From assembly GCA_029204045.2 (NCBI GenBank), contig CM055065.1:15232674-15296673 (forward strand): a stretch of 64,000 nt of DNA. Direction: 5' to 3'. The stretch comes from Tillandsia leiboldiana (lineage: Eukaryota > Streptophyta > Magnoliopsida > Poales > Bromeliaceae). Both the position numbers and the translations under genes were made by a program. The notes under the pieces were generated by a model, which saw nothing but the letters and a program-made list of their open reading frames with translations, made no database searches and was not told the origin of the DNA. Below are positions 53,710 to 64,000 of the stretch, piece by piece. Numbering within the stretch: position 1 is the first letter of the stretch; every line of letters starts with the position of its first letter.

Positions 53710-55400
53710 AGCGTTTAACCTTGCATGTGGATTGGAATATTTGTTTTGGACTATATGATTATCCTGTTAGTGGTTGGTGCTATTTGAGGATTTTATGACA
53801 TGCATAGGTGGATAGAGATGCTTTATTATGGAACATGGATTATAGACATGTGTGGTTGGATAATGTTTTAGCATAATGGTTATATCTATGCGGAGCCATT
53901 AATTGTTACACATGTGAAACCACTATTGGTCACCTTTTCCTTTATTTCCTTCAGAACACTTGCATGCTTGTTTGGATATCTAGATAGGCCATCTTTTATT
54001 GCTACACTTTCATGCTGGAACTTGACTTAGGAGAAACCTTGTTTGTTTCTTTTCTCCTTTCGTTAGTCAGGTGGTATTTGTTGCTCGGGTTTGAGCAGGG
54101 GTTTGGGATAGTGTAGCCGGGGCCTGGATTGTGGATCATGGGTTTTGGCGGCGACCGCGGATATTGGGCGGTTGACCGGATGTCGGTTGTAGGACATCGG
54201 TAATAGGGCATGATTATGGACTAGAGGGTTTTGTGGCAACCGCGGATAGTAGGCGGTTGACCAGATGTTGGATGTGGGACATGATTGTGATTGAGGGTTA
54301 TTCTAGCGACCGCGGATATTGGGTGGTTGACCGGAGGTCGGTTGTTAGACCTGGTCGTGGATTGTGGGGTATTGCGGCAATCGCGGATATTGGGCGATTG
54401 ACCGGATGGTTACTCTTGCATCTGATTGGGAATCAGTTTTCTTTTAGTGGAGGGTTGTGTTCCACTGGGGCTTTATAGTTGTGATCCAATCCTGCTTTTA
54501 TCACACCGGCGCGGTTATTGCCCTGTGATGCTTTTATCACACCGGCGCGGTTATTGCCCGGTGATGCTTTACTCGTGTGGGTCGCTCCCCTCGAGATCCC
54601 CTCCGGAGGCCGGGGCTGGACAGTTATGGACAGTTTTGCTATCACATCGGCGCGGCTTATTTGCCCGATGATGAGGGCGGCAGCAGGAATTTTGCTATCA
54701 CATCGGCGCGGCTTATTTGCCCGATGATGAGGGCGGTACAGATTGGGTTCATCTGGGACGGTTGGTTATTGTTGCATACGGTTATTCCAGTCTAGGACTG
54801 TATTTTAGAGGCATAGTAGTGGTAGATTTCCCTCTTTCAGCGGTTTCATTTCTTACCACTCTTCTTTCCTTTTTGCCTCTGGTAGACCTAGTGGGTGTGG
54901 CAGAGTTTGAGGTTTTACCCACTAGGGGAGGCTACTGGTTTACTAGTAGTTCTCACCCCCATTCTTCTTTCCTCTTTTTCTTCTTCCTTGTTTTGCAGTG
55001 TCTTCTGCGGGTGCTGCTGGGCTTTCTGCGGCGGGTCGAGGAGAGAGGACGGCTGAGTAGATAGATCTCGAGGCAGGATGAGCGTGTTAGCTGGACTGTT
55101 GGTGTACCCAGGTTTCCTCAGACGGTTGTACTTTTACATTTGGGACTGGCTTTTGCCAGCAGGTTGTATTTATTTTGGTGAGCTGGGAGAGACTGATGTA
55201 TCATTTATACAGATGTATTGTATTTTATTTCCAGCTTCAGTCTGAGATGTATTAGTTTTAGTTCAACTCTATTTTTATTGCTCTTTTATTATTATCTCTT
55301 ATATCTGAGCAGGTTTGGCGCTTCGTGTACGCGGGAAATACCGGGTGCACGGCGGATCTGTAGACGGGCCCGGGTTCTAGTTTACACCCGGGGCGTGACA
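53710..55400 (+). mobile_element. E3 3' LTR, second part
   Basis: Resumes after S2 and ends GGGGCGTGACA at 55400. It differs from the 5' LTR by an extra 35-bp unit near 54530-54564 (TTTTATCACACCGGCGCGG repeated). The hairpin region at about 54890-54950 corresponds to 45641-45701. Confidence 0.88.
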
Positions 55401-55598
55401 CAAAGCCCTGCAATCACTGATTCAAACTGGGCTTCCAAGTTCGACGCCGCTAACTCACTTATCTTCCAAAAGGATTTTGCGTCGATCCGAAACAATCAGA
55501 ACTCATCTGTAAACCCAAATGGGACACGCTCAAGCGATTTCCCCGCACCACGCCATCTTGCGAGGTCGGTGCACTCTACAAAGTCCCGGTACTCTACA
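55401..55598 (-). mobile_element. E2 5' LTR, first 198 bp
   Basis: Continues from 42509 after the CAAAG duplication and ends TACTCTACA, i.e. the minus-strand LTR start TGTAGAGTACC, at 55598. It is followed by a GA dinucleotide run that belongs to LTR H. Confidence 0.85.
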
Positions 55599-58276
55599 GA
55601 GAGAGAGAGAGAGATCTTGGATTTCTTTCTCCAACACCTCTCTCTACTTGGGTTCTTCTTCAACCTCCTCTTCTCCACCATTGAAGCTTGCTACAAGAGC
55701 TTGGAGGAAGATAAGGGCTTGAAGGAGAAGGAAGTTTGGAGCTCTAGTTCCTATCCTTTGCATTTCTATGGTGGGATTTGAGCTAAAAGAGGTTTGGAAC
55801 ACTTCTTTTCCCTTTTCTTTTGGGATATTTGTAGGAAAACCTAGTTTTTGGAAAACTAGGATTTATTTGGGGCTTTTTGATTTCTAGCTTTTGGGGTGGA
55901 ATTGATGGGTGTAGAACACTCTTGTAGGTTGGTTTTGAAGCTTTTCATGTTTAGATTTCAAGATTTAGCAAGATCTCCCAACCTAAGGTATTTTCCACCT
56001 ATTTTCCTTATGATTTTTAAGGAATTTTGTGATTGGGTTTTTGTGATGTTTTAACCCATTGGAAACTTCTCTTAGGGCATAAGAGGAAGTGTGGGCTTCT
56101 TGGTTGGGATCCTTCACAAGGATTTGGCTACTATCCAGTGGGTCTGACCTCACCGAAATGGGTGAACTCCCCCTATGTCTTCTATAGACTTTTAGGGCAT
56201 TATTACTATGTTAAACATGCATCGTTTGATTTATCATGATTTATGATCTTGCATTTGAACCCCTTCACGTGTAGAAAATTTCATACTCTATGTAGTAGAG
56301 GTAAACATTGTAGGTGCATGGGCACTTTAAGGGGGGATTGAATAGGAATTTTCGTGAACTTGCTTTTGGATATGAATATAGAATAACTATACCTGTTTTA
56401 GAATTTTTGGGACATGTTAAACACTTGATCATGTGTAAATGGACATTATGACATTAGGGCCATCTAGAGTTGAGAGATACAAGTAGAAAACTTCTAAACT
56501 TGTACAATCAAGATGAAATAGTTAGATTCCATGTTTGAGACATGAGGACAACTTGTAAATGTTTTACTCTTTCATTATGCAAGATAGTGTTAATATTGTA
56601 TATGAAACATTGACACTTGAGATACTATACCCCGACCTAAAGGTCGATGATGCTATTCCGTGTTTTAGACACGATGATTGCTATTCCGTGTTTTAGACAC
56701 GATGATCGAGACTTGCTTGCTTGCCGTTTGTGCTCATTCGCACATGCTTGGTAGGGTCGCTCCCTCCAAGCCGGCACTCCGGAGTTGGCCATTTGCGACA
56801 TCATGATCGCCGTGCGGGATTGGGTGCCGATTGGGACGCCGTGGGATTGGCATAGCTCCTTAGGGGGTGCCACCACGGGACCATGAGGCGTGGCTCAAGC
56901 TTAGACTCAAAGAAAGTCTTCAAGAGAAAAGGATTAAGTTAATCATACTTGACATTGATTACCACATAGATGATACATTCATGGTAGTTGGACTTACATG
57001 ATAGAAAACTTGACATTGGACACCACATAAGTAATACTACTCATTGTAGTTGGACATTATGATCGCATGATAGATTCATATCATCATCACCTTGTACATG
57101 AGCATAGAGGCATGATAGTAGTAGAGTACTTTACTTTACTTCAGTTGTTTATTTTCTGCATTTCATTTCAGCAGTTTTACTATCTTATGCCTCAGTTGAC
57201 CTAGTGGTGTATTTCGCTCCTCTCGATGGCTTACCCACTGGGAACTATTGATTAATAGTTCTCACCCCATTTGGGTTGTTGTTTTTCAGAGCCATCCGCA
57301 GCAGGAGGGGCTCGGGACCGCGGCAAGGGGTTATCGCATAGCTAGCTTGTGACGCCCCAACTTCCCAGGGGGTCACCCATCCTAGAACTACTCTAGCTCT
57401 AGCACGCTTAACTCTCATAACCTCTTGGATATTGCTACCATCCAAAATGCTATAGCCGGGTTAAGAGAATTAGTCCTATTATATCATTTATATATAGGAC
57501 TAATACACACTTTAGGGGTGTCACATTCCTCCCTCCTTTAAGCCCTGACGTCCACGTCAGACTCAAGCACACTCACTAGTACCAGGCGATGTGAGACTCG
57601 TCTCGCTAGCCTTAGCCGACCTTGTAGGGAGCTTCACTCCACCTACAACGGTCATTAGCCAGGGAGCCACACTCTACCCGCTATATAACCCTGGCTCAGC
57701 CGAGACTCATCTCACATTTCCGGCTGGTGATTGGCTCTGATACCAATTGTGACGCCCCAACTTCCCAGGGGTCACCCATCCTAGAACTACTCTAGCTCTA
57801 GCATGCTTAACTCTCATAACCTCTTGGATATTGCTACCATCCAAAATGCTATAGCCGGGTTAAGAGAATTAGTCCTATTATATCATTTATATATAGGACT
57901 AGTACACATTCTAGGGGTGTCACATAGCTTGTCCCCGTCACACCACTCGAGATGGTTACAGGGCACCTTTTCTTTTGTTTTTTTGGAAGAAGTTAGTGTA
58001 TTTTGGCATAGAAACCACCCATGTATTTTGATAGGTTGTATTTGAGGGGACCACATTTGTATAATGGATTTTAACTTCTTGTATGATAGTTGTTATCTAC
58101 TTTCTCTTTTTTGTATAGTTTAGTTGTGTTGTGCTCTGATTACTAGTAGGATGTGTATATTGCTTCCTTTCCGCTTTGTTGTTATAGACACCTTGTGTGT
58201 ACCGGGCGGTACCTTGTGCACACGGCGGGTCTGTGCACATGCCGGGTAGGCTTCCGCTGGGGCCTGGGGCGTGACA
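55599..58276 (+). mobile_element. H: plus-strand LTR, 5'-truncated, containing a complete Cassandra
   Basis: Starts in a GA repeat at the E2 edge and ends CCTGGGGCGTGACA at 58276. It carries the related motif GGGTCGCTCCCTCCAAG at 56754 and the twin hairpin at 57203-57261 (stem 2 GAACTATT/AATAGTTC). No PBS follows, so it is a 3' or solo LTR. The next bases resemble H itself (55710 onward), suggesting insertion into a related LTR. A stretch at 55900-57200 shows nothing coding. Confidence 0.75.
57348..57924 (-). mobile_element. Cassandra TRIM, complete, TSD TAGCT
   Basis: LTRs 57748-57924 and 57348-57525 (177-178 bp), flanked by TAGCT at 57343-57347 and 57925-57929. PBS on the minus strand at 57733-57745 (TGGTATCAGAGCC) and PPT near 57526-57540. 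Each LTR contains the 5S-rRNA-like segment with box A (AGTTAAGCGTGCT) and box C (GGGTGACC, CTGGGAAGT). The interior of about 220 bp is non-coding. Cassandra moves with enzymes supplied by other elements. Confidence 0.95.
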
Positions 58277-58490
58277 TTGGAGGAAGGCAAGAACTTAAAG
58301 AAGAAGGGAGTTTGGAGCCCTAGTTCCTATCCTTTGCATTTCCACGGTGGGATTTGAGATTAAGGAGGTTAGGAACACTTCTTTTCCCTTTCTTTTGGGA
58401 TTTTCGAAGGAAAACCTAGTTTTTGGAAAACTAGGGTTTATTTTGGGGTTTTTTGATTTCTAGCTTTTAGGGTGGAATGGGTGGGTTTGT
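58277..58490 (+). mobile_element. H-like LTR fragment
   Basis: TTGGAGGAAGGCAAGAAC...CTTTTAGGGTGGAA resembles 55710-55905 of H at roughly 85-90% by eye (shared GAAAACCTAGTTTTTGGAAA). It changes to M2-type LTR sequence at about 58490. Confidence 0.65.
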
Positions 58491-60432
58491 GGGTGGGTTG
58501 TGTGTGTGCTGTTGGTGTTATGGTGGACTTGGTGTGGGCTGAGGGCACTTGTTTAGTGCTGTGAGAATTTTTTTTAGAAGGTCCTGTGAGCTTTTGGGTG
58601 CTGTGAACTTGTGGCAGAGGTGAAAGCGACCACGCGCCGAAGAAGTAGCTTCTGTAGATTTTCTTCTGTGAACGAGCCGCACTACACCGACTTCTCGTTT
58701 ACCTATGGAAAGCGTTCCAGGTGGGTTGGAAATTCTTCCAAAATGTATGGAATGCTCTCTGATGCTTCTGTATGCATATTGATCATGTCTAGTATGTTAT
58801 TTTCATTGTTGGTAAATCTGATAGTTGCCTAGGTAATTACAGAAAATTCCTTGGAACCCCAGATTATTTTTAGTATACTCCTGGTACTGTATGACACTAG
58901 ATATCATGTTTAGTTGGCATTATATTTGCACCTGGATCATTTTGAACATCGAGAGAACTGTTTTAAGGAAAATCGATATTTTTTTATGGTGGTTTTTAAA
59001 TTGTGAGGTCGCCAGAGGTATGGCATGGGTTCAGGGTGCATTTGACCTCGTGCCTGGGGGCCGAGTGGTTTTTTTTGAGCTTTGTGAGATGAGTTTCTAG
59101 TGTCATGAGAGATTGGGCATTTGTTTCACTTCAGGGGCGGAAGCTACGGGCGGCTGTGCCTGCAGCCTGTTCTTGTTTGATTTGGGTTGTAGGCGTCAGT
59201 CTTTCGGAATTTCCGAGCCTCTTATCTGAGAGATTGAGGACTGATTCCATTGTTGGGTCGGAAGCTACGGGCGGCTGTGCCTGCAGCCTGTTCTTGTTTG
59301 ATTTGGGTTATAGGTGTCAGTCTTTCGGAATATTCGGCCCTTCAGGGGAGTCGATTGGTTCTAGATTATGGGTTGGGCATTAGCTGATTGAGTCGTGGAG
59401 GGTTCTCCGACTTAGCTATGTTTCTTTGGGCATTCTGAGATTGAGTCGTGGAGGGTTCTCCGACTGAGTGATGGTTATTTGGGTATTCGAGTTTCCGATC
59501 TGTTTGATCGTGGATTGTAGCCTGCATGTGCCGCTTTTTATGCCAGATGAGACACGTTGAGCTCGGTGGGGTCGCTCCCCTCGAGTTACGCTCCGGATGC
59601 GATGATGATGATGTTGCGTCTAGTTGATACACTAGAGGTCGCTTTGCGTGATACTGAGATAGTCCGATGGGACGCCCTGGTTGATACACTAGGGGGCGCA
59701 GGCTTGACTGGACCCGATGTGGCAGTCACTGCGATTTGAGTTATTGTGAGTACGTCGTGAGCGAGTGGATGCATAGCATGTTCTTAGTCGAGTTTTCCAT
59801 TGAGCATGGTACTTGAGGCATATTAGCAGTAGAGAGTGTATGCATAGCATGTTCATAGTAGAGTTTTCCTTTGAGCATGATGTTTGAGACATATTAGCTG
59901 TAGTTCTTTTCCAGCTTTCCTATTATCTATCTGCATACCTATCTGTTTTGCCTCCAGTAGACTTAGTGGGCATACCGTGGATATTGGTGACGGTACCCAC
60001 TGGGGACTACCTTCTGTAGTAGTTCTCACACCCGTTGCGGTGACAGGTTTCCAGAGGTTGCTGTTCCGGCTTGAGTTCGTGCGGAGACAGCTGATCGAGG
60101 TAACGGCGTGACCGAGTAGTTCCTTACCAGCATTTTGAGAGTCAGAGGTAGATGTACCCTGTATTTTTGAGTTTTCACTTTTGTACTGGACAGTCTGAGA
60201 GATTTGTATTGTATTTATTTTACATAGAGTGAGAGACTTTGTATTGAGGATTTATTTATATCCAGATGTTCAGTTTTGGATTTCTGTAGCTACTAGTTTT
60301 ATTTCCGCTATGATACATGTTTAGCTATAGTTCTGACTTGCAGGGTAGACGCTTCGTCTGTGCGGGGGTTTCTGTATAGATGGCGGATCTGTTGGCGAGC
60401 CCGGGTTGCAGTTTCGACCCCGGGGCGTGACA
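58491..60432 (+). mobile_element. Plus-strand LTR 3' part of the M2/E2 family
   Basis: From GCGTTCCAGGTGGGTTGGAA (58709) onward it matches the reverse complement of M2/E2 LTRs (24840 and 41225) and ends CCCCGGGGCGTGACA at 60432. It contains GGGTCGCTCCCCTCGAG at 59569, split copies of the CTAGTTGATACACTAG motif (TTGATACACTAG at 59628 and 59681), and a twin hairpin at 59965-60025 with inner stem TACCGT/ACGGTA. Two copies of GGAAGCTACGGGCGGCTGTG lie at 59139 and 59261. Confidence 0.72.
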
Positions 60433-61259
60433 ATGTTAGTGTAGTGTGATTGTGAATGTGGATAAAATAGGGTTTAGCCCTAAAAGAGAATTATGTTAAA
60501 CCTATTGTAGGTTATTCTTGCATGAGTAAATATAATAAAGAATAATGTATGGGTGAAATCAAGTTTAGGGTATAACCCTAGTAAATGATAAAAACAAACC
60601 TAGAGAAAGATTAATTTTGCAAATTGCATGAAAGATATAAGACTTAGGAGAAAACATGATCAATTTGTATGGATGTAAAACTAGGAGAAAACCTAGATTA
60701 AGGTGCAAACGAGTGGCATGAAACCTAGGAGTTAACTGTATTTGCATTCCATCATTTACCTAGAGTTCATTAACTCTGTTTGCATTCCAACCTTTACCTA
60801 GAGTTCATTAACTATATTTGGATTCCATCTTGACTTAGAGTTTTTATTAACTCTATCTTTTTGATGCCACACTTAACCTAGAGTTCATTGACTTTATGTT
60901 GAATACTCTATCTTGCAACCTTAGGTTATTCCCGAAAACAATGCCACTCGTTTGCTTAGAGTTAACTCCTAGATTTCATGCCACTCGTTTGCATCTTTAA
61001 TCTAGATTTTCTCCTAGTTTTACATCCATGTAAATTGATCATGTTTTCTCCTAAGTCTTATATCTTTCATGCAATTTGCAAAATTAATATTTCTCTCGGT
61101 TTGTTTCTATCATTTAATAGGGTTATGCCCTAAACTTGATTTCAACCATACATCATTCTTTGCTACTGATGCAAGAATAACCTACAATAGGTTTAACATA
61201 ATTCTCTTTTAGGGCTAAACCCTATTTTATCAACATTCATAATCACACTACAATAACAT
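60433..61259. repeat. 827-bp fold-back with about 300-bp inverted arms
   Basis: The arm 60433-60737 is the inverted complement of 60961-61259 at about 93% by eye; the ends read ATGTTAGTGTAG and CTACAATAACAT. The 220-bp loop contains several copies of TTACCTAGAGTTCATTAACT. It starts exactly at an LTR end. No flanking duplication is obvious and no protein is encoded. It could be a foldback/MITE-type element or a local inverted duplication. Confidence 0.85.
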
Positions 61260-61760
61260 GCCTACTAACTTGCTTCTAAATCAAAAAGCAAAGGAAAAAG
61301 GGGAGAGATCACCCTCTTTCGGAAGCATCCCCCACCTCTTTGTGTTCCTGTTGCAAGAACAAGGGCTTGATCTATTTCTTCTTCAAGAAAATCCCTAAAA
61401 TTGAGATGAAAACTATAAAAGACCACTCATAAAACTCTTAAAAGAGAAAACCCTAGATTTTTCTTCACATGCCTCTTCTTGTCTCTTTGACCAAAAGAGA
61501 AGGAGAAAAGAGTTAGAGCTTCTCTTAGAATGCTCCCTTGAAGTCTTCTTTGTGGTCTTCAAGCTCCACTCGACCAATAGCTTGTCCTTCCTCTTCTCCA
61601 ACCTCCTTCCAAGCTTGATCTCTTCCAAACAAGCTTTTCTCCAAAACTCTTATTGTTGGAGAAAGGTTCCTAGAGAGAGAGAAAGAGAGAGAGAGAAGTG
61701 TATGTGTGTGGAGAAGAGAGAAAGAAAACTTTCTCTTGAGCACAAGTTGTTCTCACTTCA
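61260..61760 (-). mobile_element. Probable LTR leader fragment, minus orientation
   Basis: Read on the minus strand it has CT/GA-rich sequence, then CTTTCTCCAACA and GAAGCTTG-like blocks similar in style to the start of H (55620-55740). No LTR end or domain is seen, so the assignment is tentative. Confidence 0.35.
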
Positions 61761-61929
61761 TCAATGTTCTTTCAATAGTGCCAAAGTCCAATCAATGTCC
61801 TTTCAAAAGTGCCAAAGTCCAATCAATGTCCTTTCAAAGTCCCATCAATGTCCTTTCAATAGTGCCAAAGTCCAATCAATGTGCTTTCAAAGTCCCATCA
61901 ATGTCCTTTCAATAATGCCAAAGTCCATC
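61761..61929 (+). repeat. Short tandem repeat with TCAATGTCCTTTCAA units
   Basis: About six units of 21 or 32 bp, each containing TCAATGTCCTTTC and (A)GTGCCAAAGTCC or AAAGTCCCA. It lies between the leader fragment and the RT remnant. Confidence 0.88.
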
Positions 61930-62116
61930 GGCTCGACGTAGAGGGCAGAAGCCAATCCACACTCTCCACTATTCCGCACGTCACTGGCGCTCTAACCCAC
62001 GAGCTCTTAGCTAACCTGTTTATTTTGGATTTACCTACCGGTCCACAGACCACGGTCCAATATAGGCCTATAGCCTAACATCTAACTCAACACCGTTTAA
62101 CGGCTCTCATTCGCAC

Positions 62117-62523
62117 ATGGACACAATCTTCACACGGCTAGTTACTGAGCTGAAGGCGCAGCTGCAGGATTTGATGGATCGAGGATTCGTGCGACCTAGC
62201 GTATCACCTTGGGGCGCACCAGTCCTTTTTGTGAAGAAAAAGGATGGATCACTGAGGCTTTGTGTTGACTACAGGGATTTGAACAAAGTGACATCAAGAA
62301 CAAGTATCCTTTGCCGCGCATCGACGATCTCTTTGATCAGCTACAAGAAGCTTGTGTCTTCTCCAAGGTGGATCGGCAGTCAGGTTACCAACTGAGGGTG
62401 AGGGCCGAGGACATCTCCAAGACTGCGTTTAGGACACGGTACGGGCATTATGAGTTCACAGTGATGCCTTTTGGATTGACCAATGCCCGAGCTGGTTATG
62501 TCCATGTCTTGTGGCCCCTATGA
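62117..62523 (+). pseudogene. Gypsy reverse-transcriptase fragment with one frameshift
   Basis: The first frame gives LKAQLQDLMDRGFVRPSVSP and WGAPVLFVKKKDGS, then LRLCVDYRDLNKV; it shifts near 62288 and the next frame gives KYPLPRIDDLFDQLQEA, then the FSKVDRQSGY motif, KTAFRTRYGHYEF and VMPFGLTNA. These are RT fingers/palm motifs of Ty3/gypsy in correct order, including the first catalytic-aspartate region (FSKVD; normally FSKIDLRSGYHQ). The fragment stops before the YxDD box. It is the best preserved RT in the window. A single base loss near 62288 is the likeliest cause of the shift. The upstream 61930-62116 and downstream 62524-62930 sequence shows no domain. Confidence 0.85.
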
Positions 62524-62939
62524 CAGAATTCAGCATTTGCAGGTTTCTTATGAACCCCTTTGTGATGTGCAACTTTGCGGAGCCATTTCGTGATGATCTT
62601 GAGATTTTTATGGAATTGCAAGAGTTTGATCACATCCCTATGTTTGAGGTGAGCAACTTTCCTTTTGGGTTCAGCTTGTGATCATGTTTGATTTAGCATC
62701 TATACCAAGATGAACTCAATGCTGATTTTTGGGTGCAAAGTAGCGTTGGTTGTTTTGACGATTGTGCTCAATCCGGCAGTGATCTTGGGGTCATTCTTAG
62801 TTCGTTGGATCGGTAGGAGGCAGGGGATCGTGCACGCCAATTTTCAGCACGTTTGGACCCCGGATCTTCGAGATTTCAAGTGGGTTTCCAAGCACATCAA
62901 ACATTCGATTTACCCGCTTGGGCTATGAAAATTCAACAT

Positions 62940-63377
62940 GATGTATTTGATTCCATGACTCCCTAACTTTATGTAAATCATGCTCAAATGGTTATCTTGG
63001 ATTATTCTTATCCTATCTTACGTAAGAGTGGTTAGTTTTGTTGATTTTTATCCTATTTTATGTGAGAAATGCATGGTTGTATGGACATCTAGATAGGCAA
63101 CTTTTCTTATTGCTACACTATCATGTTGGAAATTGACTTAGGAGAAAACTTGTCATTCATTGTTCTCCATCTTATATATAATTCATGTTGCTCGGGGTGT
63201 TGAGCATCGGTTTGGGGGTAGTGTAGTAGAGGTTATTGAGTCGGGGTGGTTTTACATTGGATTGTTGACTCGGGGGTTGTTGGGTAACCGCGGATCTGGG
63301 GCGGTTGGACCAGTTTGTGATCTTGTATCGAGTCGGGGTGGGTTAGCATCGGATTGCCGACTCGGGGGATGTTTGGT
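62940..63377 (+). mobile_element. LTR fragment related to the E3 LTR
   Basis: GGACATCTAGATAGGC, TTATTGCTACACT and TTGACTTAGGAGAAA match E3 LTR blocks near 44762-44823. The GTTGCTCGGG, GGTTTGGG and GTAGTGTAG order is also shared. It is interrupted at 63377 by the next LTR. Confidence 0.6.
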
Positions 63378-64000
63378 TGTCACGACCCAGGCTCGCCAAC
63401 AGATCCGCCGCCTATACAAAACCTCGCATAGGCGAAGCGTCCAACCTGCAAGAAAAGGGATTACAATTAAACAGATATCAGAGCTATAAAAATAAACTGC
63501 TGCGGAACTAAAATCCAACCATCTGTACAAATGGATAAAAAAAAGGTACAATATCCATCTCCCAAATATGATCATATACAAAATCCTCTGATACAAACAC
63601 CCGGAACTCTTCAGGGAGGAAAACTGAAATAATACATTAGTGTACAGGCTCTCAGTACAAGTTAGATCCTCACAATATAGAAATCTCTCAAAAGTGGAAA
63701 TAAAATAATCTACTGACTGTACTACAGATCTCCAATGTGGGGGTATAGCTACTCTCAAAAGACAGGTAGGTAGCTCGCGACTCCCTCGCCTCGAACAGCA
63801 ATAGCAGAATCAGCATCTCTCGCAGATGGTTCTGCAAAACAAAGGAGAGGAAAGAAAAAGGAGGGGGGAGAACCCCCAACGGGTGTGAGAACTACATAAA
63901 CACATAGTTCTCAGTGGGTACCGCCACCAAGCTCGACGGTCAGCCCACTAAGACTACTAGAGGCTTAAGATAACAATGCAGTAAAAACTGAACAAAAAAA
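63378..64000 (-). mobile_element. 3' end of a minus-strand LTR, cut by the window edge
   Basis: TGTCACGACCCAGGC at 63378 is the LTR end; the sequence resembles S2 (CCATCTCCCAAATA, ACAAAATCCTCTGATAC). Twin hairpin at 63887-63949 (GAGAACTA/TAGTTCTC; AGTGGG/CCCACT). The left flank is TTGGT; the right flank is outside the window. Confidence 0.82.

Larger units (their letters stand above)
42510..55400 (+). mobile_element. E3: non-autonomous plus-strand gypsy element, TSD CAAAG
   Basis: 5' LTR 42510-46152, PBS 46160, interior 46153-48280 with only a decayed pol trace, PPT 48271-48280, 3' LTR 48281-55400 interrupted by solo LTR S2 (50268-53704). The LTRs are about 3.64 kb and nearly identical by eye, so insertion was recent. 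The small decayed interior between large LTRs is the LARD-like pattern. Confidence 0.9.
19012..55598 (-). mobile_element. E2: minus-strand Ty3/gypsy element broken by three nested insertions
   Basis: Pieces of E2 in minus-strand order: 5' LTR 55598-55401 and 42509-39529; PBS 39519-39508; gag N-terminus 39528-39174 and 35027-34352; decayed pol 23064-20536; PPT 20535-20517; truncated 3' LTR 20516-19012. The insertions are E3 in the 5' LTR, S1 in gag and M2 in gag, each with a matching 5-bp duplication. The LTR is about 3.17 kb. The 5' end at 55598 is intact but its flank (GA repeat) does not match the left flank, in keeping with the loss of the 3' end. Confidence 0.82.

Noticed and set aside
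55599..55780. A host gene start after the E2 edge
   Set aside because: The GA-rich leader and short frame belong to LTR H: a related copy lies at 58277 and the segment ends in the standard LTR terminus at 58276.
57348..57525. A 5S rRNA gene
   Set aside because: Only the internal-promoter part resembles 5S rRNA, and it is embedded in TRIM LTRs with PBS, PPT and a target duplication, so it is Cassandra rather than a ribosomal gene.
60433..61259. A microRNA precursor
   Set aside because: The arms are about 300 bp and uniformly matched, far longer than a typical plant miRNA hairpin; a fold-back repeat fits better without small-RNA evidence.

Overview
The window is nuclear DNA of a flowering plant and consists almost entirely of nested LTR retrotransposons. 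I found no host gene, rRNA, tRNA or CRISPR array. The organism call rests on three things: Ty3/gypsy chromovirus (Tekay/Del-like) Gag and integrase C-terminus sequence, primer-binding sites matching plant initiator tRNA-Met (TGGTATCAGAGC), and two Cassandra TRIM insertions with 5S-rRNA-derived LTRs. The species cannot be named from the sequence. Only two reading frames look like real protein: the last 116 codons of a pol polyprotein (3-353) and one intact gag (6192-7634). All other gag/pol sequence is decayed.

Left part (1-17276): a ladder of four nested layers, each running off the left edge. The deepest is plus-strand element G (LTR 3' part 15411-16674, PBS, broken gag to 17276). A minus-strand LTR, L2 (14645-15410), sits in G. 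Plus-strand element O1 (pol end, PPT, LTR 414-808 plus 11840-14644) sits in L2. An 11-kb composite (809-11834, TSD ACAGA) sits in the O1 LTR. The composite holds a gag-only element E with 4.4-kb LTRs and a 474-bp TRIM, in an order that simple insertion cannot explain; two inversions would account for it.

Middle (17277-55598): minus-strand element E2 (5' LTR 39529-42509 plus 55401-55598; internal pieces 20517-23064, 34352-35027 and 39174-39528) is the host of three insertions, each with a clean 5-bp target duplication. These are M2 (23065-34346, TSD GTCTC) and solo LTR S1 (35028-39168, TSD CCGCT), both in E2 gag, and E3 (42510-55400, TSD CAAAG) in its 5' LTR. M2 contains a solo Cassandra LTR (TSD AAACC). 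E3 contains solo LTR S2 (50268-53704, TSD ATGTT). At the left end the E2 3' LTR is truncated and joined tail-to-tail to a plus-strand LTR of the same family, forming a fold-back.

Right part (55599-64000): a plus-strand LTR (H) containing a complete Cassandra, a fused LTR piece, an 827-bp fold-back, a tandem repeat, a frameshifted reverse-transcriptase fragment, a diverged LTR piece, and the start of another minus-strand LTR cut by the window edge.

The most interesting signal is shared non-coding architecture in LTRs that otherwise look unrelated. It includes a G-box/CCAAT array and a 26-bp palindrome just upstream of TATAAATA, a fixed-position GGGTCGCTCCCCTCGAG motif, a twin hairpin about 430-570 bp before the LTR end with compensatory base changes, a hairpin pair next to the PBS, and an HIV-DIS-like kissing-loop candidate 173 nt after the PBS in four elements. 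These look like conserved cis/RNA elements of a retrotransposon lineage whose proteins have largely decayed.
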